Position numbers and translations under genes: made by a program. Of a stretch of 64,000 bases of DNA, positions 56,733 to 64,000 are shown in pieces. Location of the stretch: positions 3,118,868 through 3,182,867 of the forward strand of contig NZ_KI421509.1 of assembly GCF_000473225.1 (NCBI RefSeq), in the 5' to 3' direction. The stretch is from Sedimentitalea nanhaiensis DSM 24252. GTDB lineage: Bacteria > Pseudomonadota > Alphaproteobacteria > Rhodobacterales > Rhodobacteraceae. Under the pieces are notes generated by a model, which searched no databases, was not told the DNA's origin, and saw only the letters and a list, made by a program, of their open reading frames with translations. The first letter of the stretch is position 1. Every line of letters begins with the position of its first letter.

Positions 56733-57590
56733 TTGAATCATCAAAAGGTCAGATTGGCCCCCGGGCTATATTTTGTCGCGACTCCGATCGGCACGGCGCG
56801 CGACATCACTTTGCGGGCGCTGGATGTGTTGGCCTCGGCGGATGTGATCGCCGCCGAAGACACCCGCAGCCTGCGTCACCTGATGGACATACACGGCGTC
56901 CCGCTGGAGGGACGGCCGTTGCTGTCCTATCACGATCACAGTGGCCAGGGCGCGCGTACACGGCTTTTGGCAGCGCTGGAGCAGGGCCAATCGGTGGCTT
57001 ACGCGTCCGAGGCGGGAATGCCGCTGATCGCCGATCCGGGGTACGACCTGAGCCGGGATGCCAGTGCGGCGGGCCATCTCGTGACCGCCGCGCCCGGCGC
57101 TTCGGCGGTGTTGACGGCGCTGACGCTGGCCGGGTTGCCGACGGATGCGTTTTTCTTTGCCGGGTTCCTGCCCAATGCCACCGCGGCCCGCAAGGCGCGG
57201 CTGGAGGTGCTGAGAGAGGTCCCCGGTACGCTGGTATTCTACGAATCACCGAAACGGGTTGCGGCCAGCCTGTCGGACATGGTGCAGGTTCTGGGCGGCG
57301 ACCGTCCTGCCGCGCTGTGCCGGGAGCTGACGAAGAAATTCGAGGAGATCCGGCGCGGCACTCTGGCCAGCCTGACCGAGGAGCTGACCGACGGCAAGGT
57401 GCGGGGCGAGATCGTTCTGGTGGTGGATCGTGCCGGTTCGGTGGTTGTTAAGGATTCGGACATAGAACAGGATCTGAGGGCCGCGCTGGTGGATCATTCG
57501 GTACGCGATGCCGCCGATATGGTGTCGGGTATTCACGGCATTCCCAGGCGCAAGGCCTATCAGATGGCGCTGAACCTGACCAGGGAGTGA
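56733..57590 (+). CDS. rsmI: 16S rRNA (cytidine-2'-O-)-methyltransferase RsmI
   Basis: A 285-residue tetrapyrrole-methylase-fold enzyme with LYFVATPIGTARDITLRAL, AAEDTRSLRHLM, SDAG-like YASEAGMPLIADPG and LVFYESPKR. It methylates C1402 of 16S rRNA using S-adenosylmethionine. The SDAG motif is SEAG here. It appears to start at TTG 56733 (MNHQKVRLAPG); no ATG is near. It overlaps nothing upstream and is followed one base later by yraN. Confidence 0.94.
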   Translation: MNHQKVRLAPGLYFVATPIGTARDITLRALDVLASADVIAAEDTRSLRHLMDIHGVPLEGRPLLSYHDHSGQGARTRLLAALEQGQSVAYASEAGMPLIADPGYDLSRDASAAGHLVTAAPGASAVLTALTLAGLPTDAFFFAGFLPNATAARKARLEVLREVPGTLVFYESPKRVAASLSDMVQVLGGDRPAALCRELTKKFEEIRRGTLASLTEELTDGKVRGEIVLVVDRAGSVVVKDSDIEQDLRAALVDHSVRDAADMVSGIHGIPRRKAYQMALNLTRE

Positions 57591-57591
57591 C

Positions 57592-57963
57592 ATGGCCGAT
57601 TCGACAAGCCGGGGACAGATGGCCCATTACGGGGGCGCGGCGGCGGAATTGCAGATCGCGCAGGATTATGAACGGCGCGGTCATGTTGTGGCCTGCCGCC
57701 GCTGGCGGGGTGCGGGCGGTGAGATCGACCTGATCGTGCGGGATGGCGGCGAGGTCGTCTTTGTCGAAGTCAAGAAAAGCCACACCCGTGACGCCGCGGC
57801 GGAGCGGCTCGGCCGCCGGCAGATGGCGCGGATCTATGCCTCGGCGCTAGATTTCCTGGAGAGCGAGCCGATGGGGCAGTTGACCCCGATGCGGTTCGAC
57901 GTGGCGCTGGTGGATGCCAGCGGTGCGTTTGAAATCATCGAAAACGCATTTGGCCACGGCTGA
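57592..57963 (+). CDS. yraN: YraN family (UPF0102) nuclease-like protein
   Basis: A 123-residue protein with the restriction-endonuclease-like core GGEIDLIVRDGGEVVFVEVK (E, D...EVK pattern) characteristic of UPF0102. Activity is not established. It starts one base after the rsmI TGA with GGGAG upstream, matching the conserved rsmI-yraN pairing. Confidence 0.92.
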   Translation: MADSTSRGQMAHYGGAAAELQIAQDYERRGHVVACRRWRGAGGEIDLIVRDGGEVVFVEVKKSHTRDAAAERLGRRQMARIYASALDFLESEPMGQLTPMRFDVALVDASGAFEIIENAFGHG

Positions 57964-58024
57964 TCGGGATTGAACCCTGTGACCGGCTGCGCCATGTACG
58001 AGGGGCAGAACAGGAGCCTGTGCC

Positions 58025-58960
58025 ATGAAGATCGCCTTTCAGATGGACCCGATCGGGGACGTGGATATCGACGCCGACAGCAGTTTCCGGCTGGCTGAAG
58101 AAGCACAGGCGCGCGGGCACGAGCTGTTTTTCTACGGCCCGGACCGGCTGGCCTATCAGGAGGGCCGGATCACCGCGCGCGGACAGGATATGACGGTGCA
58201 GCGGATCGCGGGCAACCCGGCGATTCTGGGCGCGCCGCGCGAGGTCGATCTGGCCGAGTTCGATGTGGTCTGGCTGCGCCAGGACCCGCCGTTCGACATG
58301 CATTACATCACCTCGACCCATCTGCTGGATCGGCTGAAGGCCACGACCATGGTGGTGAACGACCCGTTCTGGGTGCGCAATTACCCCGAAAAGCTGCTGG
58401 TGCTGGATTTTCCGGACCTGACACCGCCGACCACGGTGGCGCGCGATCTGGACACGATCAAGGCGTTCAAGGCCAAACATGGCGACATCATCCTGAAGCC
58501 GTTGTATGGCAATGGCGGTGCCGGGGTGTTCCGGCTGGACGCCAACGACCGCAATCTGACGTCTCTGCACGAGCTGTTCACCGGCTTTTCGCGCGAGCCG
58601 CTGATCGTGCAGAAATTCCTGCCCGATGTCAGCAATGGCGACAAGCGGGTGATCCTGGTGGATGGCGACGCGACCGGTGCGATCAACCGGGTGCCGGCGG
58701 CGGGGGAAACCCGTTCGAACATGCATGTGGGCGGACGGCCGGAAAAGATTGCGCTGTCGGAGCGCGACCGCGAGATCTGCGCCCGGATCGGGCCGCTGTT
58801 GCGCGAAAAGGGCCAGATTTTTGTCGGCATCGACGTGATTGGCGACTATCTGACGGAAATCAATGTCACCTCGCCCACCGGCATACAGGAACTGGAACGG
58901 TTTGACGGGATCAATGTGGCCGAAAAGATCTGGCAGGCGATCGAGGCGAAACGGGGCTGA
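58025..58960 (+). CDS. gshB: Glutathione synthetase
   Basis: A 311-residue ATP-grasp ligase. The N-terminal domain is [20 protein letters not shown], the ATP-grasp part includes [17 protein letters not shown], and the metal site is [13 protein letters not shown]. It joins gamma-glutamylcysteine and glycine. AGGAG precedes ATG 58025. It follows yraN by 61 bases, probably in the same operon, and converges with comM across three bases. Confidence 0.96.
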   Translation: MKIAFQMDPIGDVDIDADSSFRLAEEAQARGHELFFYGPDRLAYQEGRITARGQDMTVQRIAGNPAILGAPREVDLAEFDVVWLRQDPPFDMHYITSTHLLDRLKATTMVVNDPFWVRNYPEKLLVLDFPDLTPPTTVARDLDTIKAFKAKHGDIILKPLYGNGGAGVFRLDANDRNLTSLHELFTGFSREPLIVQKFLPDVSNGDKRVILVDGDATGAINRVPAAGETRSNMHVGGRPEKIALSERDREICARIGPLLREKGQIFVGIDVIGDYLTEINVTSPTGIQELERFDGINVAEKIWQAIEAKRG

Positions 58961-58963
58961 CGG

Positions 58964-60472
58964 TCACGCGGCGTTGGTCAACCGAAAGCTCAGCGCTTCG
59001 GCCACATGCGGGCGGCGCACGTCGCCCGAGTGATCCAGATCGGCAATGGTGCGCGCGACGCGCAGAACCCGGTGATAGCCGCGCGCCGACAGGCCGAACC
59101 GTTCGGCGGCGCGGATCAGCAGATCGCGCCCGTCCGCATCGGGGGTGGCGATGTCTTCGAGCTTTGCACCTTCGGCATCGGCATTCTGGCGCAGCCCGGC
59201 GGCACCATCGAACCGGTCCGCCTGTACCTGCCGCGCGGCGGCGACACGCGCGGCGACCGTTGCCGAACTGTCTCCGGCGGGGGGGAGATCGAGATCGGTG
59301 AAGGCCACGGGCGGGACTTCGAGGCGCAGGTCGAACCGGTCCATCAGCGGGCCGGATATGCGTCCCATGTAATCCTGGCCACAGGCCGGAACCCGGGCAC
59401 AGGCACGCGCCGGGTCGGTGAGATCGCCGCATTTACACGGGTTAGCCGCCGCCACCAGCATGAATTTGCAGGGGTATTTCACATGGGCATTGGCGCGGGC
59501 GACCATGATTTCGCCGGTCTCGATCGGTTGGCGCAGGGTTTCCAGGACGGCGCGGCTGAATTCGGGGAATTCGTCCATGAACAGCACGCCGTTGTGCGCC
59601 AGGCTGATTTCGCCAGGCTTGGCGTTGCGCCCGCCGCCGACGATTGCGGCCATTGAAGCGGTGTGGTGTGGTTCGCGGAACGGGCGGGCGCGGTTGATGC
59701 CGCCTTCGTCGAGCAGGCCGCACAGGGACTGTATCATCGAGGTTTCCAGCGCCTCGGGTGCCGTCAAAGGCGGCAGAATACCGGGGATGCGGGCGGCCAG
59801 CATGGATTTGCCGGATCCCGGCGCGCCGACCAGCATCAGGTGATGACGCCCGGCGGCGGCGATTTCAAGGGCGCGCTTGGCGCGTTCCTGACCCTTGACG
59901 TCCCGCAGGTCGCGGTCCAGCGGCGGTGATTTGACCTCGCCCGGTTCAGCCGGGACAATCGGACACTGGCCGGTGAAATGGCGCACCACGTCGGCCAGGC
60001 TGGGCGCGCCGATGACCTGGGCGGCCCCGACCCAGGCGGCCTCGGCCCCCGAGGCCTGCGGGCAGAGCAGGCCGCATTCGGCTTCGGCGGCGGCCATCGC
60101 GGCGGGCAAAGCCCCCAGCACCGGTATCAGCGAGCCATCCAGCGATAATTCCCCCAGCGCCACAACGCCTTCGGTGGCATCGGCGGGCACGATGTCGAGC
60201 GCCGCCAGCAGGGCCAGCGCGATGGGCAGATCGAAATGGCTGCCTTCCTTGGGCAGATCCGCGGGCGACAGGTTGATGGTGATGCGTTTGGATGGCAGGG
60301 CGATGGCCATCGAAGCAAGTGCCGCGCGCACCCGGTCGCGGGCTTCGGAAACCGCCTTGTCGGGCAATCCGACCACGGAAAAGGCAGGCAATCCGGGGCT
60401 GACCGCGCATTGCACCTCGACCAGGCGGGCATCGACCCCCTGGAATGCAACCGTATAGGCCCGTGCGACCAT
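58964..60472 (-). CDS. comM: YifB/ComM family Mg-chelatase-like AAA ATPase
   Basis: A 502-residue protein. An N-terminal Lon-like domain (VVGLPDKAVSEARDRVRAAL) precedes the AAA+ domain with Walker A VGAPGSGKSMLA and the Walker B-containing HNGVLFMDEFPEF. A four-cysteine segment (NPCKCG, ARACARVPACG) follows. ComM homologues drive branch migration during natural transformation. ATG 60472 with GGGGG upstream is preferred over TTG 60484. Confidence 0.92.
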   Translation of the reverse strand: MVARAYTVAFQGVDARLVEVQCAVSPGLPAFSVVGLPDKAVSEARDRVRAALASMAIALPSKRITINLSPADLPKEGSHFDLPIALALLAALDIVPADATEGVVALGELSLDGSLIPVLGALPAAMAAAEAECGLLCPQASGAEAAWVGAAQVIGAPSLADVVRHFTGQCPIVPAEPGEVKSPPLDRDLRDVKGQERAKRALEIAAAGRHHLMLVGAPGSGKSMLAARIPGILPPLTAPEALETSMIQSLCGLLDEGGINRARPFREPHHTASMAAIVGGGRNAKPGEISLAHNGVLFMDEFPEFSRAVLETLRQPIETGEIMVARANAHVKYPCKFMLVAAANPCKCGDLTDPARACARVPACGQDYMGRISGPLMDRFDLRLEVPPVAFTDLDLPPAGDSSATVAARVAAARQVQADRFDGAAGLRQNADAEGAKLEDIATPDADGRDLLIRAAERFGLSARGYHRVLRVARTIADLDHSGDVRRPHVAEALSFRLTNAA

Positions 60473-60547
60473 CTGAACCCCCAACCCGGTAAACGACCGG
60501 TTAACCGCTAACGGATGCGGGGTTTAGGAATGGTTAACGATGCCCCG

Positions 60548-61234
60548 CTAGACAAAATCCGGCCAAGGCGCTTTTGGCAGGTCCAGCGCATAGGGTTCGG
60601 GGTCATAGCGAACCTGTTTTGCGGCCCGACGCCAGTCGCGCACGGCGGCATCGCCCAGCAGGGCGGCGCAATAGGCCTGCGCCGCATCGCTGACGGGCAG
60701 GCCGTAGCCGACGATGCGGGCGGCGACGGGGGTGTAGAACACATCGGCCAGCGAATAATCCCCCATCAGCCAGCCTGTGTCGCTGCCAGACACAGCACGG
60801 GCATGGGCCCAGAGGGTTTCAATACGGCCAAGGTCATCCAGCACTGGCTGACGTGGATCGAACCGGCAATAGCAGTGCTGAAACTGCATCGGGCAGTCAG
60901 TGCGCAGGGCGGTGAATCCGGCGGTCATCTCGGCACAGAGCCAGCGGGCGGTGGCGCGGGCGGCGGTATCCTTTGGCCACAGACCGGCGTCGGGGTGACG
61001 CTCGGCCAGGGTTTCGGCGATGGCGAGGCTTTCGCCGATCACCGTGCCCTCGGGCGTGCGGATGGCGGGCACCAGCCGGGCCGGCGCGAGGGCGGCCATG
61101 TCCTGCGCCATGGTGCCGGTGTAAAGGCCGACCATGTGGGTGCGGCAGGGGATGTTGAATTTCTCGAACATGAGCCAGCCGCGCAGCGACCAGCTGGAAT
61201 ACATCCGGTCGCCAATAAAAAGATCGTATGTCAT
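60548..61234 (-). CDS. Glutathione S-transferase family protein
   Basis: A 228-residue GST. The thioredoxin-like N-domain contains SSWSLRGWLMFEKFNIPC, VPAIRTPEGTVIGESLAIAE is the glutathione-binding loop, and an all-helical C-domain with GDYSLADVFYTPVAARI follows. The catalytic residue is probably a Ser near position 13-14. Substrate is unknown. A 75-base spacer containing short inverted AACCGGTTAACC-like stretches separates it from comM. Confidence 0.85.
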   Translation of the reverse strand: MTYDLFIGDRMYSSWSLRGWLMFEKFNIPCRTHMVGLYTGTMAQDMAALAPARLVPAIRTPEGTVIGESLAIAETLAERHPDAGLWPKDTAARATARWLCAEMTAGFTALRTDCPMQFQHCYCRFDPRQPVLDDLGRIETLWAHARAVSGSDTGWLMGDYSLADVFYTPVAARIVGYGLPVSDAAQAYCAALLGDAAVRDWRRAAKQVRYDPEPYALDLPKAPWPDFV

Positions 61235-61293
61235 GCGGGCAGATTAGGCGGGCTGCGGCGCCCCGGTAAATCGACGATTTGTGCGCCGCATCA

Positions 61294-61872
61294 TCACGGC
61301 AGATGATTGATGCGCCCGAGCTGCCAGCCGGTTTCCGACCGTGTCAGGCTGGTTACGGACAGATTGTCGATCTTGTGGGCGATGATGTCGCTGGCCGGTT
61401 GGCCAAGGGCGCGCTGCACCTGCGTCAGGATCACGCCGATATGCGCGACGGCGATGATCTGCTGACCCGGGTGTGCGGCGCAAAGGGCATCGACGCGGGC
61501 ATTGACGCGGGCGGCGGCGGCGTTCCAGCTTTCGCCGTTGGGCGGGGCGATGTCGCCGGGGGTTTCCCAATAGGCCCGGCTGAGGTCGGGGTGCGATTGG
61601 GCCACGTCGGAGAAATGCCTGCCATCCCAGTCGCCGAAATCGAACTCGCGCAGATGCGGATCGTCGGGCAGGCGGGCACGCCCCATTGCCACCGCATCCG
61701 CCGTGGCCGAGGCACGGCACAGGTCGGAGGACACCAGCACCGCGGTGGACGGCAGATGAGCGTGCAGGCGGGCGATCCGGGCGGTGTCGGACAGATCCGC
61801 CGGAACATCGCGCCAGCCGACAAAGGTTTTTTCGTGTGTCGGCCCGTGGCGGACCCAATGGAACGTTGTCAT
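61294..61872 (-). CDS. Histidine phosphatase family protein (possible alpha-ribazole phosphatase)
   Basis: A 192-residue phosphoglycerate-mutase-fold phosphatase with the RHG motif WVRHGPTHEKTF and the second catalytic pair in LREFDFGDWDG and AVAHIGVI. Translational coupling to cobU (ATGA overlap) suggests a role as CobC, which dephosphorylates alpha-ribazole phosphate or cobalamin phosphate. This is context-based; many family members have other substrates. Confidence 0.85.
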   Translation of the reverse strand: MTTFHWVRHGPTHEKTFVGWRDVPADLSDTARIARLHAHLPSTAVLVSSDLCRASATADAVAMGRARLPDDPHLREFDFGDWDGRHFSDVAQSHPDLSRAYWETPGDIAPPNGESWNAAAARVNARVDALCAAHPGQQIIAVAHIGVILTQVQRALGQPASDIIAHKIDNLSVTSLTRSETGWQLGRINHLP

Positions 61873-62390
61873 TGCAGTTTCCCTTTCAGGGCCAGCGGCA
61901 GGCCCGCGGTGACCTGCACCACCCGGTCGGCAAGGGTCGCGAGGGCGATGTTCAGCCGTCCCTGCGCCTCGCGAAACTGGCGCGCCAGCGCATTGTCCGG
62001 GACGACGCCCTGTCCGACCTCGTTTGTCACCACGATCACCTGGGCCTGGCAGGCATCGAGCGCGGACAGGAACCCGGCCTGTGCTGTGCCAATATCGGTT
62101 TCGGCCATCATCTGGTTACTCAGCCACATGGTGGCGCAATCCAGCAGACAGACCTGTTGGCCGGTCAGCCCCTGCAGCGCCGGGGCCAGATCCAGCGGGG
62201 CCTCGACCGTGGTCCAGCCCGCGCCGCGCCGAGCGATATGGCGGTCGATCTTGTGGCGCATTTCGGCGTCATATGCCTGTGCCGTGGCCAGATAGACCCG
62301 TGCCTTGCCCGAGTGCACGGCGAGGGATTCGGCAAAATCTGACTTGCCCGAGGCCGCGCCGCCGAGAACCAGGGTGACTGCTGGGTGCAC
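61869..62390 (-). CDS. cobU: Adenosylcobinamide kinase / adenosylcobinamide-phosphate guanylyltransferase
   Basis: A 173-residue CobU/CobP with Walker A LGGAASGKSDFAE, YLATAQAYDAEMRHKIDRHI carrying the guanylylated histidine region, and VVTNEVGQGVVPDN near the end. It phosphorylates and guanylylates adenosylcobinamide during nucleotide-loop assembly of B12. The start is GTG 62390 with AAGGTAAC upstream. It is divergent from rpoH2; a phosphatase gene follows by overlap. Confidence 0.94.
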   Translation of the reverse strand: MHPAVTLVLGGAASGKSDFAESLAVHSGKARVYLATAQAYDAEMRHKIDRHIARRGAGWTTVEAPLDLAPALQGLTGQQVCLLDCATMWLSNQMMAETDIGTAQAGFLSALDACQAQVIVVTNEVGQGVVPDNALARQFREAQGRLNIALATLADRVVQVTAGLPLALKGKLQ

Positions 62391-62408
62391 GTATATGTTA
62401 CCTTTGGT

Positions 62409-62437
62409 TGATCCAAACTCCGCTACCCTGCGTAATC
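62409..62437 (+). promoter_or_regulatory. RpoE (group IV sigma)-like promoter of rpoH2
   Basis: TGATCC (62409-62414), then 18 bases, then TAATC (62433-62437). The -35 hexamer and the 18-base spacing match the Rhodobacter sphaeroides RpoE consensus (TGATCC-N18-TAAGA, from memory) with a 3/5 match at -10. The predicted leader is about 50 bases. RpoE control of rpoH2 is described in that species. Confidence 0.55.
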
Positions 62438-62493
62438 GTCACATAAAGGCAAGACAAGCCGCAGATACCGTTCACTGACCTTGGAGGTGAAAC

Positions 62494-63372
62494 ATGGCGT
62501 TGGATGCACCGACCGGAGACTCGATGTCGCGACGGGCGATGAAGGCCGAATTTCTGGATGCGGAGACCGAGCGAAGGCTGGCCTGTGCATGGCGCGATCA
62601 TCGGGACGAGGCGGCGCTGCACCGGTTGATCAACGCCTATATGCGTCTGGGGATTTCGATGGCCAGCAAATTCCGCCGCTATGGTGCGCCGATGAGCGAT
62701 CTGATCCAGGAGGCCGGGCTGGGGCTGATGAAGGCTGCGGACAAGTTCGATCCGGACCGGGGGGTGCGGTTTTCGACCTATGCGGTCTGGTGGATCAAGG
62801 CGTCGATCCAGGACTACGTGATGCGCAACTGGTCTATGGTGCGCACCGGATCGACCAGCAGCCAGAAATCGTTGTTCTTCAACATGCGGCGGGTGCAGGC
62901 ACGTCTGGAACGCGAGGCGGCTGCGCAGGGTGAAAAGCTGGACAGGCACCAGTTGCGGCAATTGATCTCGTCGGAGATCGGCGTGCCGTTGCGCGATGTC
63001 GAGATGATGGAGGGGCGATTGTCCGGGTCGGATTTTTCGCTGAACGCAACCCAGTCCACCGAAGACGAAGGCCGTGAGTGGATCGACGCATTGGAAGATG
63101 ATCGTGCGCAGGCCGCAGAAGTGGTCGAGGAGCGGCATGACCGGCGACAGGTGCGTGAATGGCTGTTGGCAGCGATGCAGACCCTGACCGAGCGCGAGCG
63201 GCTGATCGTGCGCGAGCGCAAGCTGCGCGAAAAGCCACGGACGCTGGCCAGCCTGGGGGACGATCTGGGCCTGTCCAAGGAGCGGGTGCGCCAGCTTGAG
63301 GTCGTGGCGTTCCAGAAGATGCGAAAGAACCTTGAATCCCAATCGTGTGAGGTGCAACAGTTTCTCGCATGA
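62494..63372 (+). CDS. rpoH: RNA polymerase sigma-32 factor, RpoH2 type
   Basis: A 292-residue group III sigma factor. Region 2 is visible in LIQEAGLGLMKAADKFDPDR and RFSTYAVWWIKASIQDYVMR, the RpoH box is QKSLFFNMRR, and region 4 ends with LSKERVRQLEVVAFQKMRK. In Rhodobacterales the second RpoH serves oxidative/singlet-oxygen stress more than heat. An excellent GGAGGTGA site precedes ATG. Its stop overlaps the following ChaN-family ATG (ATGA). Confidence 0.93.
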   Translation: MALDAPTGDSMSRRAMKAEFLDAETERRLACAWRDHRDEAALHRLINAYMRLGISMASKFRRYGAPMSDLIQEAGLGLMKAADKFDPDRGVRFSTYAVWWIKASIQDYVMRNWSMVRTGSTSSQKSLFFNMRRVQARLEREAAAQGEKLDRHQLRQLISSEIGVPLRDVEMMEGRLSGSDFSLNATQSTEDEGREWIDALEDDRAQAAEVVEERHDRRQVREWLLAAMQTLTERERLIVRERKLREKPRTLASLGDDLGLSKERVRQLEVVAFQKMRKNLESQSCEVQQFLA

Positions 63373-64000
63373 GACTGACATATCTTCTGATTTGCGCATC
63401 CGTTGCGCTGTGGGCCGCCCCGATCAGGGCGGCTTCTTTGCAGCCGGATCTGATGCCCCGGGCCGCGGCAGCAGAGGTTGTGATCCTGGGCGAGATGCAT
63501 GACAATCCCGCCCATCACGAGATCCAGGCCCGGATCGTTGCGGAATTGATGCCCAAGGCCGTTGTCTGGGAAATGCTGACCGCAAAAGAGGCAGGCCTGG
63601 TCAACGCGACGCTGATCCGCGACCCGGAAAAGCTGGAACAGGTGCTGCAATGGGCCGACTCCCGTTGGCCTGACTTTTCGATGTACCTGCCGATTTTTCA
63701 GGCCGCCCCCGACGCGCGGCTTTACGGTGGCGAGGTGCCCAGGCAGGCGGCGCGGGCGGCGATGCAGGCCGGTCCGGCCGTGGCGTTTGGCGCGGATGCG
63801 GCGCGGTACGGGCTGAATATCGGTCTGCCGCCGGAGCAGCAGGCCGCGCGCGAACTGTTGCAGATGCAGGCCCATTGCGGAGCGATGCCGCAGGATCGCC
63901 TGGCCGCAATGGTCGGTATTCAGCGGCTGCGCGATGCGGTTCTGGCGCGCGAGGCATTGCGCGCATTGAAGGAAACCGGCGGGCCGGTAGCGGTGATTAC
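63369..64000 (+). CDS. ChaN-family (heme/iron-linked) exported protein, partial
   Basis: Open from ATG 63369 to the window edge (about 210 residues). A signal peptide (MRLTYLLICASVALWAAP to RAAS) precedes the ChaN domain, with VVILGEMHDNPAHHEIQARI and VVWEMLTAKEA. ChaN homologues bind heme or are iron-regulated lipoproteins. Here the cysteine at position 9 is not in a proper lipobox, so it may be periplasmic. It is translationally coupled to rpoH2. The C-terminus is missing because the window ends. Confidence 0.82.
   Translation, partial: MRLTYLLICASVALWAAPIRAASLQPDLMPRAAAAEVVILGEMHDNPAHHEIQARIVAELMPKAVVWEMLTAKEAGLVNATLIRDPEKLEQVLQWADSRWPDFSMYLPIFQAAPDARLYGGEVPRQAARAAMQAGPAVAFGADAARYGLNIGLPPEQQAARELLQMQAHCGAMPQDRLAAMVGIQRLRDAVLAREALRALKETGGPVAVI

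Noticed and set aside
1-64000. CRISPR arrays, phage genes, insertion sequences, toxin-antitoxin or defence islands
   Set aside because: No direct repeat array, transposase, integrase other than XerC, or known defence domain was seen in any frame.
1-64000. tRNA and rRNA genes
   Set aside because: I examined the intergenic spacers and found no acceptor/T-arm pattern or ribosomal RNA core sequence.

Overview
The window is a chromosomal segment of a GC-rich alphaproteobacterium. It is almost certainly a member of the Rhodobacterales (Rhodobacter/Roseobacter group). The main reasons are: a hemN-fnrL-uspA-ccoNOQP-ccoGHIS block in the order I recall for Rhodobacter; phosphatidylcholine synthase (pcs); an RpoH2-type sigma-32; a MutL carrying its own endonuclease motif; a Mur-like box upstream of a metal ABC operon; and the glnD-murJ-trpS neighbourhood. 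I see no phage, insertion sequence, CRISPR array, tRNA or rRNA. Genes are densely packed, with many ATGA/GTGA stop-start overlaps.

Layout. 1-4077 (minus): a MoxR ATPase / DUF58 / DUF4159 operon, with the last gene running off the left edge. 4146-5622 (plus): a DUF1285 protein and a hydroxypyruvate-isomerase-like enzyme. 5790-10354 (minus): rarD, a DUF3775 protein, rmuC and mutL. 10478-16173 (plus): a fused ATP-dependent oxoprolinase/hydantoinase and a DEAD-box RNA helicase with a DbpA-type RNA-binding domain. 16178-20084 (minus): a four-gene Mn/Zn/Fe ABC importer behind a Mur-like operator. 20236-23464 (minus): pcs, xerC, a DUF484 gene and a transaldolase-like aldolase. 23556-25751 (plus): priA.

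25768-40286 is the low-oxygen respiration block. hemN and fnrL diverge around an FNR box, uspA and ccoNOQP diverge around a second, and ccoGHIS follows a third. FnrL itself is encoded here, so the regulator and three of its probable sites lie together. A fatty-acid desaturase, a small unknown ORF and a LysR regulator sit between ccoNOQP and its assembly genes ccoGHIS.

40468-42957 is a dimethylglycine/sarcosine dehydrogenase-like flavoprotein. 43479-47764 is a block of eleven ribosomal protein genes (rpmC to rpmD). It has its own sigma-70-like promoter and a strong terminator, and is detached from the usual S10 and secY flanks. 47965-56647 holds a GFA protein, a VOC protein, trpS, a rhomboid-like protein lacking catalytic residues, murJ, glnD and a lipoprotein PBP activator. 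56733-64000 holds rsmI-yraN-gshB, comM, a glutathione S-transferase, a phosphatase-cobU pair, rpoH2 behind an RpoE-like promoter, and a truncated ChaN-family gene.

Most of the content is core housekeeping. I found no convincing undescribed multi-gene system. The observations most worth checking are the FNR architecture with a predicted leaderless hemN, the desaturase/LysR insertion in the cco locus, the catalytically empty rhomboid, the isolated ribosomal block, and a possibly frameshifted secreted-protein remnant beside an unusual 36-bp inverted repeat.
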